IMG/VR virus record: IMGVR_UViG_3300020187_000136
Location: 1-30,612 of that record
Length of the DNA stretch: 30,612 bases
Reading direction: 5' to 3' (one strand)
Source of the DNA: a virus
Made by a program: the position numbers and the translations under genes. Positions within the stretch are counted from its first letter, which is position 1. Each line of letters opens with the position of its first letter. The notes under the pieces were generated by a model. The model made no database searches and was not told the DNA's origin. It saw nothing but the letters and a program-made list of their open reading frames with translations. This document shows, in pieces, positions 1 to 8,833 of the stretch.

Positions 1-102
1 TATACTGGTTATATCTCCAAAATTTACAAAATAAACAGCATTGATTCCTCCAACACTATCTTTACAAGGTTCTGTTCTACCTAAAGTAATATCACAAGCC
101 AT
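1..102 (-). CDS. Partial structural-type protein (N-terminus only)
   Basis: The first 34 codons of a minus-strand gene run off the left edge. The start codon is complementary to 100-102 and the protein begins MACDITLGRTEPCKDSVGG. It lies directly downstream of the major capsid gene but beyond a strong terminator, so it may need read-through or a promoter of its own. This type of N-terminus, with two cysteines and a GG turn, occurs in small virion-associated proteins of Bacteroidota phages as far as I recall, but no domain can be assigned from 34 residues. It could be a tail-tube or head-decoration protein; that is a guess from position only. Confidence 0.6.
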   Translation of the reverse strand, partial: MACDITLGRTEPCKDSVGGINAVYFVNFGDITSI

Positions 103-130
103 AATATTTATTTTTTATTTATTAGTTATA

Positions 131-167
131 AAAAAAGGGATAGGTAGTAATTACCCACCCCTTTTTT
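131..167 (-). terminator. Rho-independent terminator after the capsid gene
   Basis: A long inverted repeat: nine bases AAAAAAGGG pair with CCCTTTTTT, followed by a further six-base stem with one G-U pair and a five-base loop. Runs of A and T on both sides make it work in either direction. It sits between the capsid stop codon at 187 and the start of the next gene at 102, so it probably sets the level of capsid relative to downstream messages. Confidence 0.85.
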
Positions 168-186
168 GTATTTATTTATTTGAATC

Positions 187-1119
187 TTAGATTCCGTAAG
201 TTACGATGTCTTCAACAACCCCGTACTGTACACCAGCAGTAAATCTCATAATGATTCTTACGTTTTGAGAACCATCTAAGTCAGCCATATCTAAAACTTT
301 TACTTCTTGGTGGTCTGATAATAAACCAGTTCCAAATTGTAAGTTATCTTTAGTAGTTGCTACAGCAGTATTTGCTGCTAATCCGTTAGCCATAAAGATT
401 TTTACACCATCAAAGTATAAGATGTTGATGTCTTGGTTGTTTCCTTGAGAACCTACACCAGCAGCACCTTGTCCTCCAGATTGGAATCCTCCTAATGCTC
501 TCTTGTATGCTCTAAAGATGTTTTGAGATACATAGATAAACAAATCGTCTCTACCATATAAAGCAGAAGGGATTTGGTCAACTACTTTTCCTAACTCGTC
601 TATTACGTTAGCAGCAGTTACAGTAGTTCCTGCAATTTGTTGTGCAGCTGGTAAAGCAGCATCGGCAGCTAATAGAGTAGAGAATCCATCAAATGAACCT
701 TCTCCATCTGCTCCTGCCCATATGTTCTGCTCATTCTTTTGTGCTACTTTAGAAGCAACATAAGAGATTAAGTAGTCTTGGAAAGAAGATGGTAAGTTGT
801 CAAATGCAGAATATCCCATTTGGATTGCATCCCAATCAGAACGGAAATCTTTCTTACATAGTTCTAAGTTAACTTGTAGTTCCTTTGGTTCAAGGATTCT
901 TTCAGTTAAAGTCAAAGTTGAAGTATCAGAAAAGTCGCAAGTACCGTTTTTGGTAATTCCGTCTAATTCTAATCTTTTTACAACTTCTTTAAATTTTACA
1001 TTTGGTCGGATAGTTAATCCACCATTTGCGATAGTGTTACCTGATAATAATGCAGCAGAAATATATTTCCCTGCTGATTCTCCAGCGTAAGTAGTAGTAA
1101 TACTTGTAGTAGTAGCCAT
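187..1119 (-). CDS. Major capsid protein
   Basis: A 310-aa protein, in the size range of HK97-fold major capsid proteins. It begins MATTTSITTTYAGESAGKYI with no signal peptide or membrane segment. The central part is rich in short helices (QNEQNIW-type stretch near residue 130). The C-terminal third holds alternating strands such as DINILYFDGVKIFMANG and ends in a strand-rich RIIMRFTAGVQYG region, as expected for the A-domain. Identification also rests on context: acidic scaffold-like protein and prohead protease immediately upstream, strong terminator immediately downstream. The gene starts 12 bases after the scaffold stop codon behind an A-rich leader. The HK97 fold itself is inferred, since no short diagnostic motif exists. 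Confidence 0.8.
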   Translation of the reverse strand: MATTTSITTTYAGESAGKYISAALLSGNTIANGGLTIRPNVKFKEVVKRLELDGITKNGTCDFSDTSTLTLTERILEPKELQVNLELCKKDFRSDWDAIQMGYSAFDNLPSSFQDYLISYVASKVAQKNEQNIWAGADGEGSFDGFSTLLAADAALPAAQQIAGTTVTAANVIDELGKVVDQIPSALYGRDDLFIYVSQNIFRAYKRALGGFQSGGQGAAGVGSQGNNQDINILYFDGVKIFMANGLAANTAVATTKDNLQFGTGLLSDHQEVKVLDMADLDGSQNVRIIMRFTAGVQYGVVEDIVTYGI

Positions 1120-1131
1120 TGTTTACAATTT

Positions 1132-1608
1132 TTAATTAAATAACATTCTATTGACTCTTTGTTCAATAGTCATAGGTTGATTTAGGTTTGATAATAAATT
1201 CTTTTTAGTCTCTATCGAGTTCTCTGGAGAGTGTACAACTTCTTCTACATCCTCAGATAATTCAACTTCTTCTTGTTTTGATAACTCCTCTGGAATGTCC
1301 TTTACATCACCCATTGGCTTATCTTCGATTAACGCTTTAATCATAGAAAGTAGTTCTGCTTTTACTGCTGATAACTCTTCAGAAGTAGCGTAACTCATAG
1401 AAGGAGCCGCAACTTCCTCTTCGATTACAACCTCTTCTGCTGGTTCTTCAGCAAGTACAACTTCTTCTACTTCCTCTTTAACTTCTTCAGTTACTTCCTC
1501 TGTAGATAATTCTACTGACTCTTCAACTGCGATGTCTTCAACTTTCAATTCTTCCTTAGAAAGATTTAAAAGGTCTTTAACATTGTTAAGGATTTCTGTT
1601 GCTTTCAT
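1132..1608 (-). CDS. Acidic scaffold-like protein
   Basis: A 158-aa, extremely acidic protein. Residues 20-70 are mostly E and V in imperfect repeats (TEEVTEEVKEEVEEVV). A helical, probably coiled-coil segment near 75-95 follows, and the C-terminus is more basic (QPMTIEQRVNRMLFN). This composition and the position between the prohead protease and the major capsid protein fit an assembly scaffold, with a basic tail that would contact capsid protein and a body removed by the protease. No cleavage site can be pointed to. An alternative is a minor head protein. The antisense strand is open over part of this region only because of the repetitive codons. Confidence 0.65.
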   Translation of the reverse strand: MKATEILNNVKDLLNLSKEELKVEDIAVEESVELSTEEVTEEVKEEVEEVVLAEEPAEEVVIEEEVAAPSMSYATSEELSAVKAELLSMIKALIEDKPMGDVKDIPEELSKQEEVELSEDVEEVVHSPENSIETKKNLLSNLNQPMTIEQRVNRMLFN

Positions 1609-1657
1609 ACTTATTGGTTTATATTAATATAACTATTTAAAAATTTACTGTCTTATT

Positions 1658-1792
1658 TTACTCTTCTGATTCCTTGTGAATAGAGCCTATACCTTGCTTC
1701 CAATAATCAGGTGCTTTACACTTGCTATTGTTTTTATTCTTATCACACTTTATAGAATAAGTGTTTTTGCACTTGCAATATTTAGCTCTCAT
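1658..1792 (-). CDS. 44-aa cysteine-containing microprotein
   Basis: A short open frame of 44 codons with ATG at 1792, beginning MRAKYCKCKNTYSIKCDKNK and ending HKESEE. It holds four cysteines (6, 8, 16, 25) and many lysines, so it could bind zinc or nucleic acid. It overlaps the end of the protease gene by 11 bases, the same overlap seen between the 50-aa gene and the tape measure, which suggests translational coupling. It lies inside the head-assembly operon between protease and scaffold. Function unknown. The coupling, the full-length frame and the lysine- and cysteine-rich composition make it likely to be real. Confidence 0.65.
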   Translation of the reverse strand: MRAKYCKCKNTYSIKCDKNKNNSKCKAPDYWKQGIGSIHKESEE

Positions 1793-2678
1793 TGTCTATC
1801 TTTTTTAACTTGCTTATTGCCCAATTAACACCTGCTGAACCACCCCAACAATCCCACATTAAACCACCACACCCTTCTGAGTAAGGTACGTCTTTATGTT
1901 GCTGATGTCTTTTAAATGATGCCATTCTTGCAATAGTATCTCTACTTAAAGGTTCTCTATTAGCTAATTGACTTGCTCTTGTCCATCCTACACTTGTACC
2001 ACAAGAACTTCCTTTCTCTTTCTTGTACTTTAATGCTCTTTTTGCATTATTTGTTGCACCTTGTGGATAATCAGTATAAGATTTTAACTCTACATCTTCG
2101 GTTAATAGTTTCTTTATCTCCTCTAAGACATTACTTGCCTCAACTTCCTCAACATCTTCTACGTTATCGCTAAACATACCTTCTATGCTTAATCCTAAGT
2201 ATTTACCAGCTTTAACATCTTCCCATACCTCATCGTTATCTATCTTCATAGTAACTGCCCAAGCACCTTGTACTGCATTTAATCCGTATAGAGCAGTCTT
2301 GTCCTTATTAGGGTCTTCTACTATCCAAGATTCTATCACAGAAACACCACTTGTCATTTGGTCATCGTGTTCTAATGTTGCATTGTTTATTTTAAGACGT
2401 TTTAAGTATAGCTCAGAGGCTTTTCTTACAGTATCTTTAGAGAATACTATATTGTATTCGTAATCGCCTCTACGTCTGTATATCAGCTTATCTGGAACTA
2501 ACGCAAGTCCAACTATAATTCTTTTATCAGAATCTATTGTTTTGAACTCTACTTTATGTTTGCTTAATGCAATAAAGTTTTCTTCTATCGCAGGAGACTC
2601 AACCAAAGAGATAGCTTCAATACCATCCTCTTCTCTTGACTCATCTATAAACAATTCTATTGTATCTAATCCTTCCAT
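1782..2678 (-). CDS. Prohead serine protease with extra C-terminal domain
   Basis: A 298-aa protein. Residues 43-170 resemble the XkdF/HK97-type prohead protease fold: a first strand region (KRIIVGLALVPDK), the catalytic-histidine motif LEHDD (His104) and the serine motif LGLSIEG (Ser164). The enzyme would mature the capsid by cutting the scaffold. An acidic linker (175-200) joins it to a second domain at about 203-293. That domain carries SCGTSVGWTRASQLA, LSRDTIARMASFKRH and GLMWDCWGG, a conserved module I recall from the C-terminus of phage proteases and related proteins, of unknown role. It is followed by the 44-aa gene, scaffold and capsid in one operon. The protease assignment is firm; the third catalytic residue was not located. 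Confidence 0.85.
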   Translation of the reverse strand: MEGLDTIELFIDESREEDGIEAISLVESPAIEENFIALSKHKVEFKTIDSDKRIIVGLALVPDKLIYRRRGDYEYNIVFSKDTVRKASELYLKRLKINNATLEHDDQMTSGVSVIESWIVEDPNKDKTALYGLNAVQGAWAVTMKIDNDEVWEDVKAGKYLGLSIEGMFSDNVEDVEEVEASNVLEEIKKLLTEDVELKSYTDYPQGATNNAKRALKYKKEKGSSCGTSVGWTRASQLANREPLSRDTIARMASFKRHQQHKDVPYSEGCGGLMWDCWGGSAGVNWAISKLKKIDNES

Positions 2679-2729
2679 ATTTAACTTCTTTATATTATGT
2701 TAACTTAACTTGTTATATTTTGTTTTATT

Positions 2730-4580
2730 TTAAGTACCTGCTTGACCTACAATCATACCATCTAATTGTTGTTGGGTAGTAACGTCTCTTGATACTACAT
2801 AAGCCTTTAATGGTTTACCAAACTGTGCTTGTATAGCGTTTATAAGTAAGTTTTCACCAGACCTCCCTACTATGTTAAACGAAGGCTCAGAGCGTTCAGA
2901 TGCTGAATCACTACCACCATTTGTAGCGGTTTGTATAGGTGTCTTGGCTGCTGAAGTTTGAAATTTCTGTCTTGAAATTGTAGCTACCTGAGCTAAACCA
3001 AATGCAATGGTAGGTAACGCTTGTGATAGCCTTGCAAGAAAACCACCTTTAGCATCTTTCATAACACCTATAGCAGCAGCAGATGTGTCCATTAAAGCGT
3101 TTGCTATATTTGATGCCTTATTCATATCAAATTGTTTTTTAGCTATTTTCTCTTGCTTTACTCTTAGTTTTTCGTCATTTATAGCTATTTGATTTTGAAT
3201 TTTAACCCTTTCATCTTTTGATAGATTTTCGTTATTTAATCTATTATTTAGCTCTACATTTAAAGCGTTTGTTTTATTTTGCTCTACTGTTAACTCTCGT
3301 TTGAATTGAGCGTTCATAAAATCAGTCATACTTCCTAAAACTTCTTGTGATTTTGAGACAAACCCTTCTGCTCCCAACAACTTGTCTGTTAAAGCCATTT
3401 CAATAGCAATTTGTCTATTGTACTCAGCTATTGCAGCCTTAGTCTCATCACTTAATTCAACATCTATTAATTTATTTAAGTCTATTGGGTTTTTACCCAA
3501 TTCGACATTCATAGCTTTAGCTACTGCTTTTAATAGCTTTTTACCATTTTCAATTTGTTTCTTCTGACTTTCTGGTGTAAATAAAGTAAATGCTTTTGGT
3601 CTATCTTCGGAGTCTTCTGAATTTTTAGAGAAATATTCATCTAACTTAATTAATCTTTTTTGTGTTCTTATGTAACTATTTTCAAGAGTGTCCAATTCTT
3701 TTGCCTCATCCCTTAGTCGTGTTAATCCATTACTTGAAATTGTCCTACCCTTTTTGTCAACAATCTCTCTAAGAACACTCATTCTTGATACTTGCTTTTC
3801 TTCTAACTCTCTTAATTTAAGTAATTCAGAATAACCATCCACAAGTGCTTTAACTGAATCTTTATTTTTCTTGTCGTCCTCAGATAACTTATCGTATGCG
3901 TTCTTAAACTCACTAAAATTCCTTGTCAAAACCTTAACTGTTTCATCCAATGATAAAAAGTTGTTATTAAAAGCGTTTATAGCTTCATTATCTTTTGATG
4001 TAAATAAAACCTTTTTCAATGACGAATAAAGATTTAATAATTTATTTAAAGGAGTTATTTGTTTTTTAAGGCTTTCTGTGTTTTTGTCAGTTGCTTTTTC
4101 TGATTTTTTTTGACTACCTGCAAAAAAGTCAAGAGCAGATACAACAGCAGTAATTGCTAAAACAATACCAAGAGGTCCCATAAGAGCAGACCACATATCC
4201 TTTAACGCAAGTTTTAAACTACCTGTTGATTTTACTGCAAAACCCATTTGAGAAACTAATTGAGTAATGTTATTCGCCATACCACGAATACCATAAGGAG
4301 CATCTGAAATAACTCTACCAAGTTCCATTACAGAAGATGTAGCTGCTCCTGATGCAGTTCTTAGATTTTGATTAGATTTTGTTGCAGTATCTAATCCTTT
4401 TTTAAAATTATTAAATTTAGTTGAATTAACTGTCTTAGCGAAGTTACCAAACTCTTTTCTAAGTTCTTTTACAGGTACTTTTGTTGCTACAATTTGACCT
4501 TTAAGATTTCTTACTGTAGCTATTCCTAATTCTGCATCTACAGTAATTTTATAATTAATATTTTCAGTACTATTTGCCAT
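2730..4580 (-). CDS. Tail tape measure protein
   Basis: A 616-aa, mainly helical protein with the usual tape-measure layout. A basic N-terminal helical part is followed by the segment VISDAPYGIRGMANNITQLV near residue 90-110, typical of Bacteroidota phage tape measures. Hydrophobic stretches lie at about 125-155 (MGPLGIVLAITAVVSALDFF) and near 510-540. Long lysine- and glutamate-rich coiled coils lie between. At roughly 0.15 nm per residue the tail would be about 90 nm, a rule-of-thumb estimate. The gene overlaps the upstream 50-aa gene by 11 bases and is followed by the prohead protease, an unusual neighbour for a tape measure. Confidence 0.88.
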   Translation of the reverse strand: MANSTENINYKITVDAELGIATVRNLKGQIVATKVPVKELRKEFGNFAKTVNSTKFNNFKKGLDTATKSNQNLRTASGAATSSVMELGRVISDAPYGIRGMANNITQLVSQMGFAVKSTGSLKLALKDMWSALMGPLGIVLAITAVVSALDFFAGSQKKSEKATDKNTESLKKQITPLNKLLNLYSSLKKVLFTSKDNEAINAFNNNFLSLDETVKVLTRNFSEFKNAYDKLSEDDKKNKDSVKALVDGYSELLKLRELEEKQVSRMSVLREIVDKKGRTISSNGLTRLRDEAKELDTLENSYIRTQKRLIKLDEYFSKNSEDSEDRPKAFTLFTPESQKKQIENGKKLLKAVAKAMNVELGKNPIDLNKLIDVELSDETKAAIAEYNRQIAIEMALTDKLLGAEGFVSKSQEVLGSMTDFMNAQFKRELTVEQNKTNALNVELNNRLNNENLSKDERVKIQNQIAINDEKLRVKQEKIAKKQFDMNKASNIANALMDTSAAAIGVMKDAKGGFLARLSQALPTIAFGLAQVATISRQKFQTSAAKTPIQTATNGGSDSASERSEPSFNIVGRSGENLLINAIQAQFGKPLKAYVVSRDVTTQQQLDGMIVGQAGT

Positions 4581-4722
4581 TTGTTAGTTTTTTTCTTTTT
4601 ATATTTGTTCTTAACTCTCTGAAATTAGAAGGCATTTCATATAGTCCTTTAGCTATATTGACATCCTTATCTTCAATTAACCATTCGTTGTTTCTTAGTA
4701 ATTCTAATGTTTCTCTTATCAT
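4570..4722 (-). CDS. 50-aa protein between tail protein and tape measure
   Basis: A 50-codon frame starting at 4722, MIRETLELLRNNEWLIEDKD, ending with a basic tail (NIKRKKLTNGK). Its ATG overlaps the stop of the 804-aa tail gene in the TAATG arrangement, and its own stop lies 11 bases inside the tape measure gene. This tight packing indicates translational coupling. No cysteine, signal peptide or membrane segment is present. Function unknown; a role in tail assembly is suggested only by position. Confidence 0.65.
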   Translation of the reverse strand: MIRETLELLRNNEWLIEDKDVNIAKGLYEMPSNFRELRTNIKRKKLTNGK

Positions 4723-7136
4723 TATTGTGTTGTTGTTACTTCTAAAGCAGGTGATGAAAGACCTGACTCATTTCCTGATGCGTCAAACGCACTTACTCTA
4801 ACATAATATGTTGTGTATTCAGATAATCCTGTTATTTCATAAGTTGTTACATTTCCTGTTGCAATAATTATATCTCCTTGATTTAAGTCTATATTATAAC
4901 CTACAACACCGACATTATCTGTTGAAGCAGTCCAAGTTATTGAAAAACTTGTAGACGTCTCTGAGCCTTGAACTAATTGTACATTAGTAGGCGTAGTTGG
5001 TGCTTCAAAATCAATAGGAATATTAACATAGTCGTTAATCAACTCTATCTCAGACTTACCTGTGTAGAAATCTGTCTCTATTGAGTTAATCTTATAACTT
5101 TTACCTGAGTAAACAAATCTATCTGCTAATGTGTATTTATACAATATTCTTAATGGTAAATAAGCACTTATCTTCTTTAACCTATTAGATTCATCAAAAA
5201 CATTTGAAATATAGTTTTTATGATAGTTATTAAATAGTACATTCCTTGTAGTAACTAAATCCCATTCATCTTTTTCAGCACTAAAGTTTAAAGATTGTCT
5301 ATCTTCTTCTTGAGTAGCTTGAAAATCTGAGTTAGAAGGTACATAATAAGATGAAATTTCTTTATGACTTGTAGGAACATTTTCTCCATTTACTGCATCT
5401 ACGAAAGATATAGGACTTCCTTGAGGTAATATTTTACGTGTCATATAGAAAATCAAAGGATTTCCAATATAACTATCTTGATTGTCATCAACGCAAAATC
5501 CCCATTGTATATCAGTTAAAGCACTTGTGTTTAAGTTTATTAATCTCTCAAATTTCATATGCTCAAAAGGTATCTCGTTTTTAAATATACCTTCAGATAA
5601 TATAATACCATCAGAGCCTTTATATTCTTCTTTACCCCAGTCCTTGTTAAATAACTGTTCGTGTTGCTTTGCCAAGAAAGTTCCTAATCCTTTATAAGTA
5701 TAAACTACCTCTCTAAAAGGTAATGCTGAATTTACTTGCGATGAATTAACATCCACATATTTTGTTATGTCGTAAGGAGAACCTGCTGATGGATTATCAT
5801 AAAATTCATCTAATGTTTTTACAACCATTTCACTTCCTTCAACGTATGCGACTAAGTTAAACATCTTAAATAATGATGTTAAGAAATCTAATACCTTCAT
5901 CTTAGGTATTTGCTGTGTAATGTTAAAGTTAATAGAAACACTTACAACAAAACTAAATGTAGTTATATAATTTTCATTTACAAAAGAATCAATATCACTA
6001 TCGTAGTATGAATAATTCCAAGTCGCTCTATCAAATAAAATTGTTTGATTAGAGGATATTTGAATACTATAAGATGAATTATTAGATACAGGTACAGATA
6101 CATTAACTATGCTTCCGATTATATTTGAAGCGTTATAGACATTTACACCATCCCTAAATACAACAACGGAATAAGGAACAGAACTATAAGAAGAGTTAAC
6201 TGATAAACTTAACTGTAAAACTTGATTAGAAAAGTAATAACCATCATTTAAAGTCAAAAAACCATTCTCCATAAAACTTCCATTATAAAGACTATAATCA
6301 GGAAAGTCGTTAACAAAATACGTAGATGATAGTAGTTGACCTCCACTTGTAACTTTACCTTTAGTTCTATGTAGCCACATATATAAATTATCAAAAGAAG
6401 AATCTCCTCCTTTGAAGAAATCATTACTAAAGTTTAATCCGTATTTCTCTTCAATAGCCTTTATTATAACACTCAATCTTAAAGCGTATTTTAATTCGTT
6501 AAATTTAACTCCGTGTAAATTTTGAGTGTGACCAGTGTCCCAATACAGATTTCCGTCTCCATTATTATCGTGAGTAGCATTGTCATAATAAAGCCTTTGA
6601 GTATGCGTTATTAAAGGTACTTGTATTGGGTTATTGTAAGTAACTCCATCAACAGATTTATTTATAGAGGTTGTTAAGTAATCTTCTATATCATCTTTGT
6701 CAACTTTTAAGTTTATACCATTTGGCTTTTTACTAAAATTATCTAACCAAGACAAAGAAGATAATAAATCGTCTCCTAAAAGGTTTTTTAACGATATAGT
6801 GTTACCAAAGAAAGTTATTCTGTATGTATGAGCAGTATCGTTTTTTAAGTCAACTCCTTCAAGTTTAATGTACCCATTCCTAAAAGGTATAGAGTTAAGT
6901 TCTATATTAGCAGGTACTCGTATTCTTGCATCAAAACCATTCTGAATATCATTATTGTAATAATGCTTAAACAGTTTGTTATTGGTTTTACTCGCTGGTA
7001 GGGAGAATGTTTGAGAATACTCAGTAAACACCTTGCTAATATCTCTAACGTCTTTTATAGTGTCAGTAATAGTAACACTAACATCATCAAACATATCAAC
7101 TCTCTGACCTTCTATGTATAATTGAGCTATCTGCAT
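4722..7136 (-). CDS. Tail protein with C-terminal fibronectin III domain
   Basis: An 804-aa protein starting MQIAQLYIEGQRVDMFDDVS. The first 100 residues are strand-rich and include TYSQ-like EYSQTFSLPASKTNN. The middle region is rich in Ser, Asn and Tyr, as in tail tip or hub proteins. Residues about 711-804 form a clear fibronectin type III domain (TPTNVQLVQGS, ITWTASTDNVGVVGYN, TTYYVRVSAFDASGN). Such domains are frequent on phage tail surfaces and may bind host glycans. The gene sits between the 385-aa tail protein and the tape measure; the start at 7136 abuts the previous stop. It is probably a distal-tail or hub component; the exact role cannot be fixed from sequence. Confidence 0.7.
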   Translation of the reverse strand: MQIAQLYIEGQRVDMFDDVSVTITDTIKDVRDISKVFTEYSQTFSLPASKTNNKLFKHYYNNDIQNGFDARIRVPANIELNSIPFRNGYIKLEGVDLKNDTAHTYRITFFGNTISLKNLLGDDLLSSLSWLDNFSKKPNGINLKVDKDDIEDYLTTSINKSVDGVTYNNPIQVPLITHTQRLYYDNATHDNNGDGNLYWDTGHTQNLHGVKFNELKYALRLSVIIKAIEEKYGLNFSNDFFKGGDSSFDNLYMWLHRTKGKVTSGGQLLSSTYFVNDFPDYSLYNGSFMENGFLTLNDGYYFSNQVLQLSLSVNSSYSSVPYSVVVFRDGVNVYNASNIIGSIVNVSVPVSNNSSYSIQISSNQTILFDRATWNYSYYDSDIDSFVNENYITTFSFVVSVSINFNITQQIPKMKVLDFLTSLFKMFNLVAYVEGSEMVVKTLDEFYDNPSAGSPYDITKYVDVNSSQVNSALPFREVVYTYKGLGTFLAKQHEQLFNKDWGKEEYKGSDGIILSEGIFKNEIPFEHMKFERLINLNTSALTDIQWGFCVDDNQDSYIGNPLIFYMTRKILPQGSPISFVDAVNGENVPTSHKEISSYYVPSNSDFQATQEEDRQSLNFSAEKDEWDLVTTRNVLFNNYHKNYISNVFDESNRLKKISAYLPLRILYKYTLADRFVYSGKSYKINSIETDFYTGKSEIELINDYVNIPIDFEAPTTPTNVQLVQGSETSTSFSITWTASTDNVGVVGYNIDLNQGDIIIATGNVTTYEITGLSEYTTYYVRVSAFDASGNESGLSSPALEVTTTQ

Positions 7137-8294
7137 CTATCTTATATTATTTATAGTATCGAATGATTTATCAAATTCTATTGTGTATTGTACTAATTTG
7201 TCGTTTAAAGAAGTCTTGTAAGTAATATCACCTGTTTTAACATTAATCGGCAATACTTGCTCCCCATCATCAGTTATGTTAGTTATCCAAACCTTTTCAG
7301 ATAGCATCATTTGCTTAAACACTTCGTTGTATTCCTCACCTAAAAAACCACTACTTAAAGTAATTGATTCCCTACCTACTACATTAAAATCTCTGTAAAC
7401 GTGATTACTTGTACTATAACCATTTGAACTATTTAATATATTTGACTTATAAGATTCTTTTTCAACATTCATACTTTGAACTGACTTCTTAAAGAAGTAC
7501 ATATCTTGTAAAGCACCAAACTTATTTACAAATGTTACCTTTTTAGGTTCGTATTTACATTCTTCTAAAATCTCTACATCAACTGTTATGTTTTTTACGT
7601 TAGCATTTGTATTTGATATGATTATCTTATCAACTGCCCCTATTGAGTAATCGTTAAAATATGCTTCTAAACACTTATTGCTTTCGTAATCCTTACCACC
7701 ATCTTGCAAAACCCTTTCCTTAAATGTATCCCAATTAGTAGTATCTCCATAAATAGAAACGTATCTTATCTGTTCAGAACTTTCATTACTTGATTGAAAT
7801 GATGTAGTACCTACAATCTCATTGTCTTTTAAGAAAGTAACTGTTGGGTCATTTAAAGATGTATCTATTGGTACTCTAAAAGCGTTATCTTCTAAAACAA
7901 ATAACTTTCTATTAGTAATCATTAGATTTGAAGATATTGGCAATGGGTCTTCAAAATAGTCATAACCATCAAAAGCTATTGTAGTGTATTCATAGTCAAT
8001 AACTGATATATTAGAAGAATTATAAACATCTAAATCTACTTTTACCCATACACCTTGACCACTATAATTTCCATCAAATTCAATATCTAAATAATCTCTT
8101 ATCAATTCAGATACTTCAAAAGATACTCTTGGATTACCAGTTGTAGGTGTTGTTGCTGATTTCCTTATGGTGTATGTAGGATTTGTAGGTACTGTGTTTT
8201 TATCTCCAGTCCAAACATATAGCTTTAATATTCCATAAGATGCGTTTGAGTGGCTTATGCTTTCAAAACTCGGACTTCTTGTAAATTTTGCCAT
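7137..8294 (-). CDS. Putative tail tip-associated protein
   Basis: A 385-aa strand-rich protein beginning MAKFTRSPSFESISHSNASYG. It lacks signal peptide and membrane segments and has few cysteines. The N-terminal 100 residues look like a beta-sandwich (GILKLYVWTG, RVSFEVSELIRDYLDIEF). It directly precedes the 804-aa tail protein, from which it is separated by no bases, and its ATG overlaps the stop of the upstream 179-aa gene by one base. Position and composition indicate a virion tail protein, perhaps distal tail or baseplate-like. No named family is recognised with confidence. Confidence 0.6.
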   Translation of the reverse strand: MAKFTRSPSFESISHSNASYGILKLYVWTGDKNTVPTNPTYTIRKSATTPTTGNPRVSFEVSELIRDYLDIEFDGNYSGQGVWVKVDLDVYNSSNISVIDYEYTTIAFDGYDYFEDPLPISSNLMITNRKLFVLEDNAFRVPIDTSLNDPTVTFLKDNEIVGTTSFQSSNESSEQIRYVSIYGDTTNWDTFKERVLQDGGKDYESNKCLEAYFNDYSIGAVDKIIISNTNANVKNITVDVEILEECKYEPKKVTFVNKFGALQDMYFFKKSVQSMNVEKESYKSNILNSSNGYSTSNHVYRDFNVVGRESITLSSGFLGEEYNEVFKQMMLSEKVWITNITDDGEQVLPINVKTGDITYKTSLNDKLVQYTIEFDKSFDTINNIR

Positions 8295-8833
8295 TAGTTA
8301 ATTGATTTTAATTTATTAAGGCTTAACAGTATATCCTTTCTGTAACCTTCTTTTAATATTGTTTTAATTTGTTCTCTTGTTTGTTCTTGTACTGCTTTAA
8401 TAAATCCACTACCTTTGTAGCCAAATCTCTTAGAGATACCTCCTTCTTTGTTTTTAGGGTTTTCAGCATTAGATTTACCTGCTATACTTCTTGCTAAAAC
8501 AAATCCTAAAGATTTCCAACTGCTTTCATACACCTTTCTAAATTGACCTTTCTTGTTTCTAAATAAAGGTCTCATTCCTTTTGACTTAGCCCATTCAGCT
8601 AACTCATCAGCCATCTTATAACCATACTTCCCTTTATTCTTTATGCCATCAGATAAAGCATTTGCATACTGTTTTCCAAATATGTATAACTCATTGTCTT
8701 CAACCCTATATTTAAAAGACCTATCTAAGTCTCCTGAAGCAGAAAATTTATCATCTTTAGCTGCTTGTTTTAGATTCTTCTTTATTAGTTTACCAACCTC
8801 TTTTAATGCTAACTTTAGATTCTCTCCTTCCAT
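8294..8833 (-). CDS. HK97 gp10-like tail-completion protein
   Basis: A 179-aa basic protein. An N-terminal helix (LALKEVGKLIKKNLKQAA) is followed by SGDLDRSFKYRVEDNELYIFG and YANALSDGIKNKGKYG. This helix, SGxLxxS, strand and YAxxLxxG order is characteristic of the HK97 gp10 / virion morphogenesis group at the head-tail or tail-completion position. The C-terminal half is unusually long and lysine-rich. The start overlaps the stop of the 152-aa gene at 8833. The family call rests on the motif order, so it is moderate. Confidence 0.6.
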   Translation of the reverse strand: MEGENLKLALKEVGKLIKKNLKQAAKDDKFSASGDLDRSFKYRVEDNELYIFGKQYANALSDGIKNKGKYGYKMADELAEWAKSKGMRPLFRNKKGQFRKVYESSWKSLGFVLARSIAGKSNAENPKNKEGGISKRFGYKGSGFIKAVQEQTREQIKTILKEGYRKDILLSLNKLKSIN

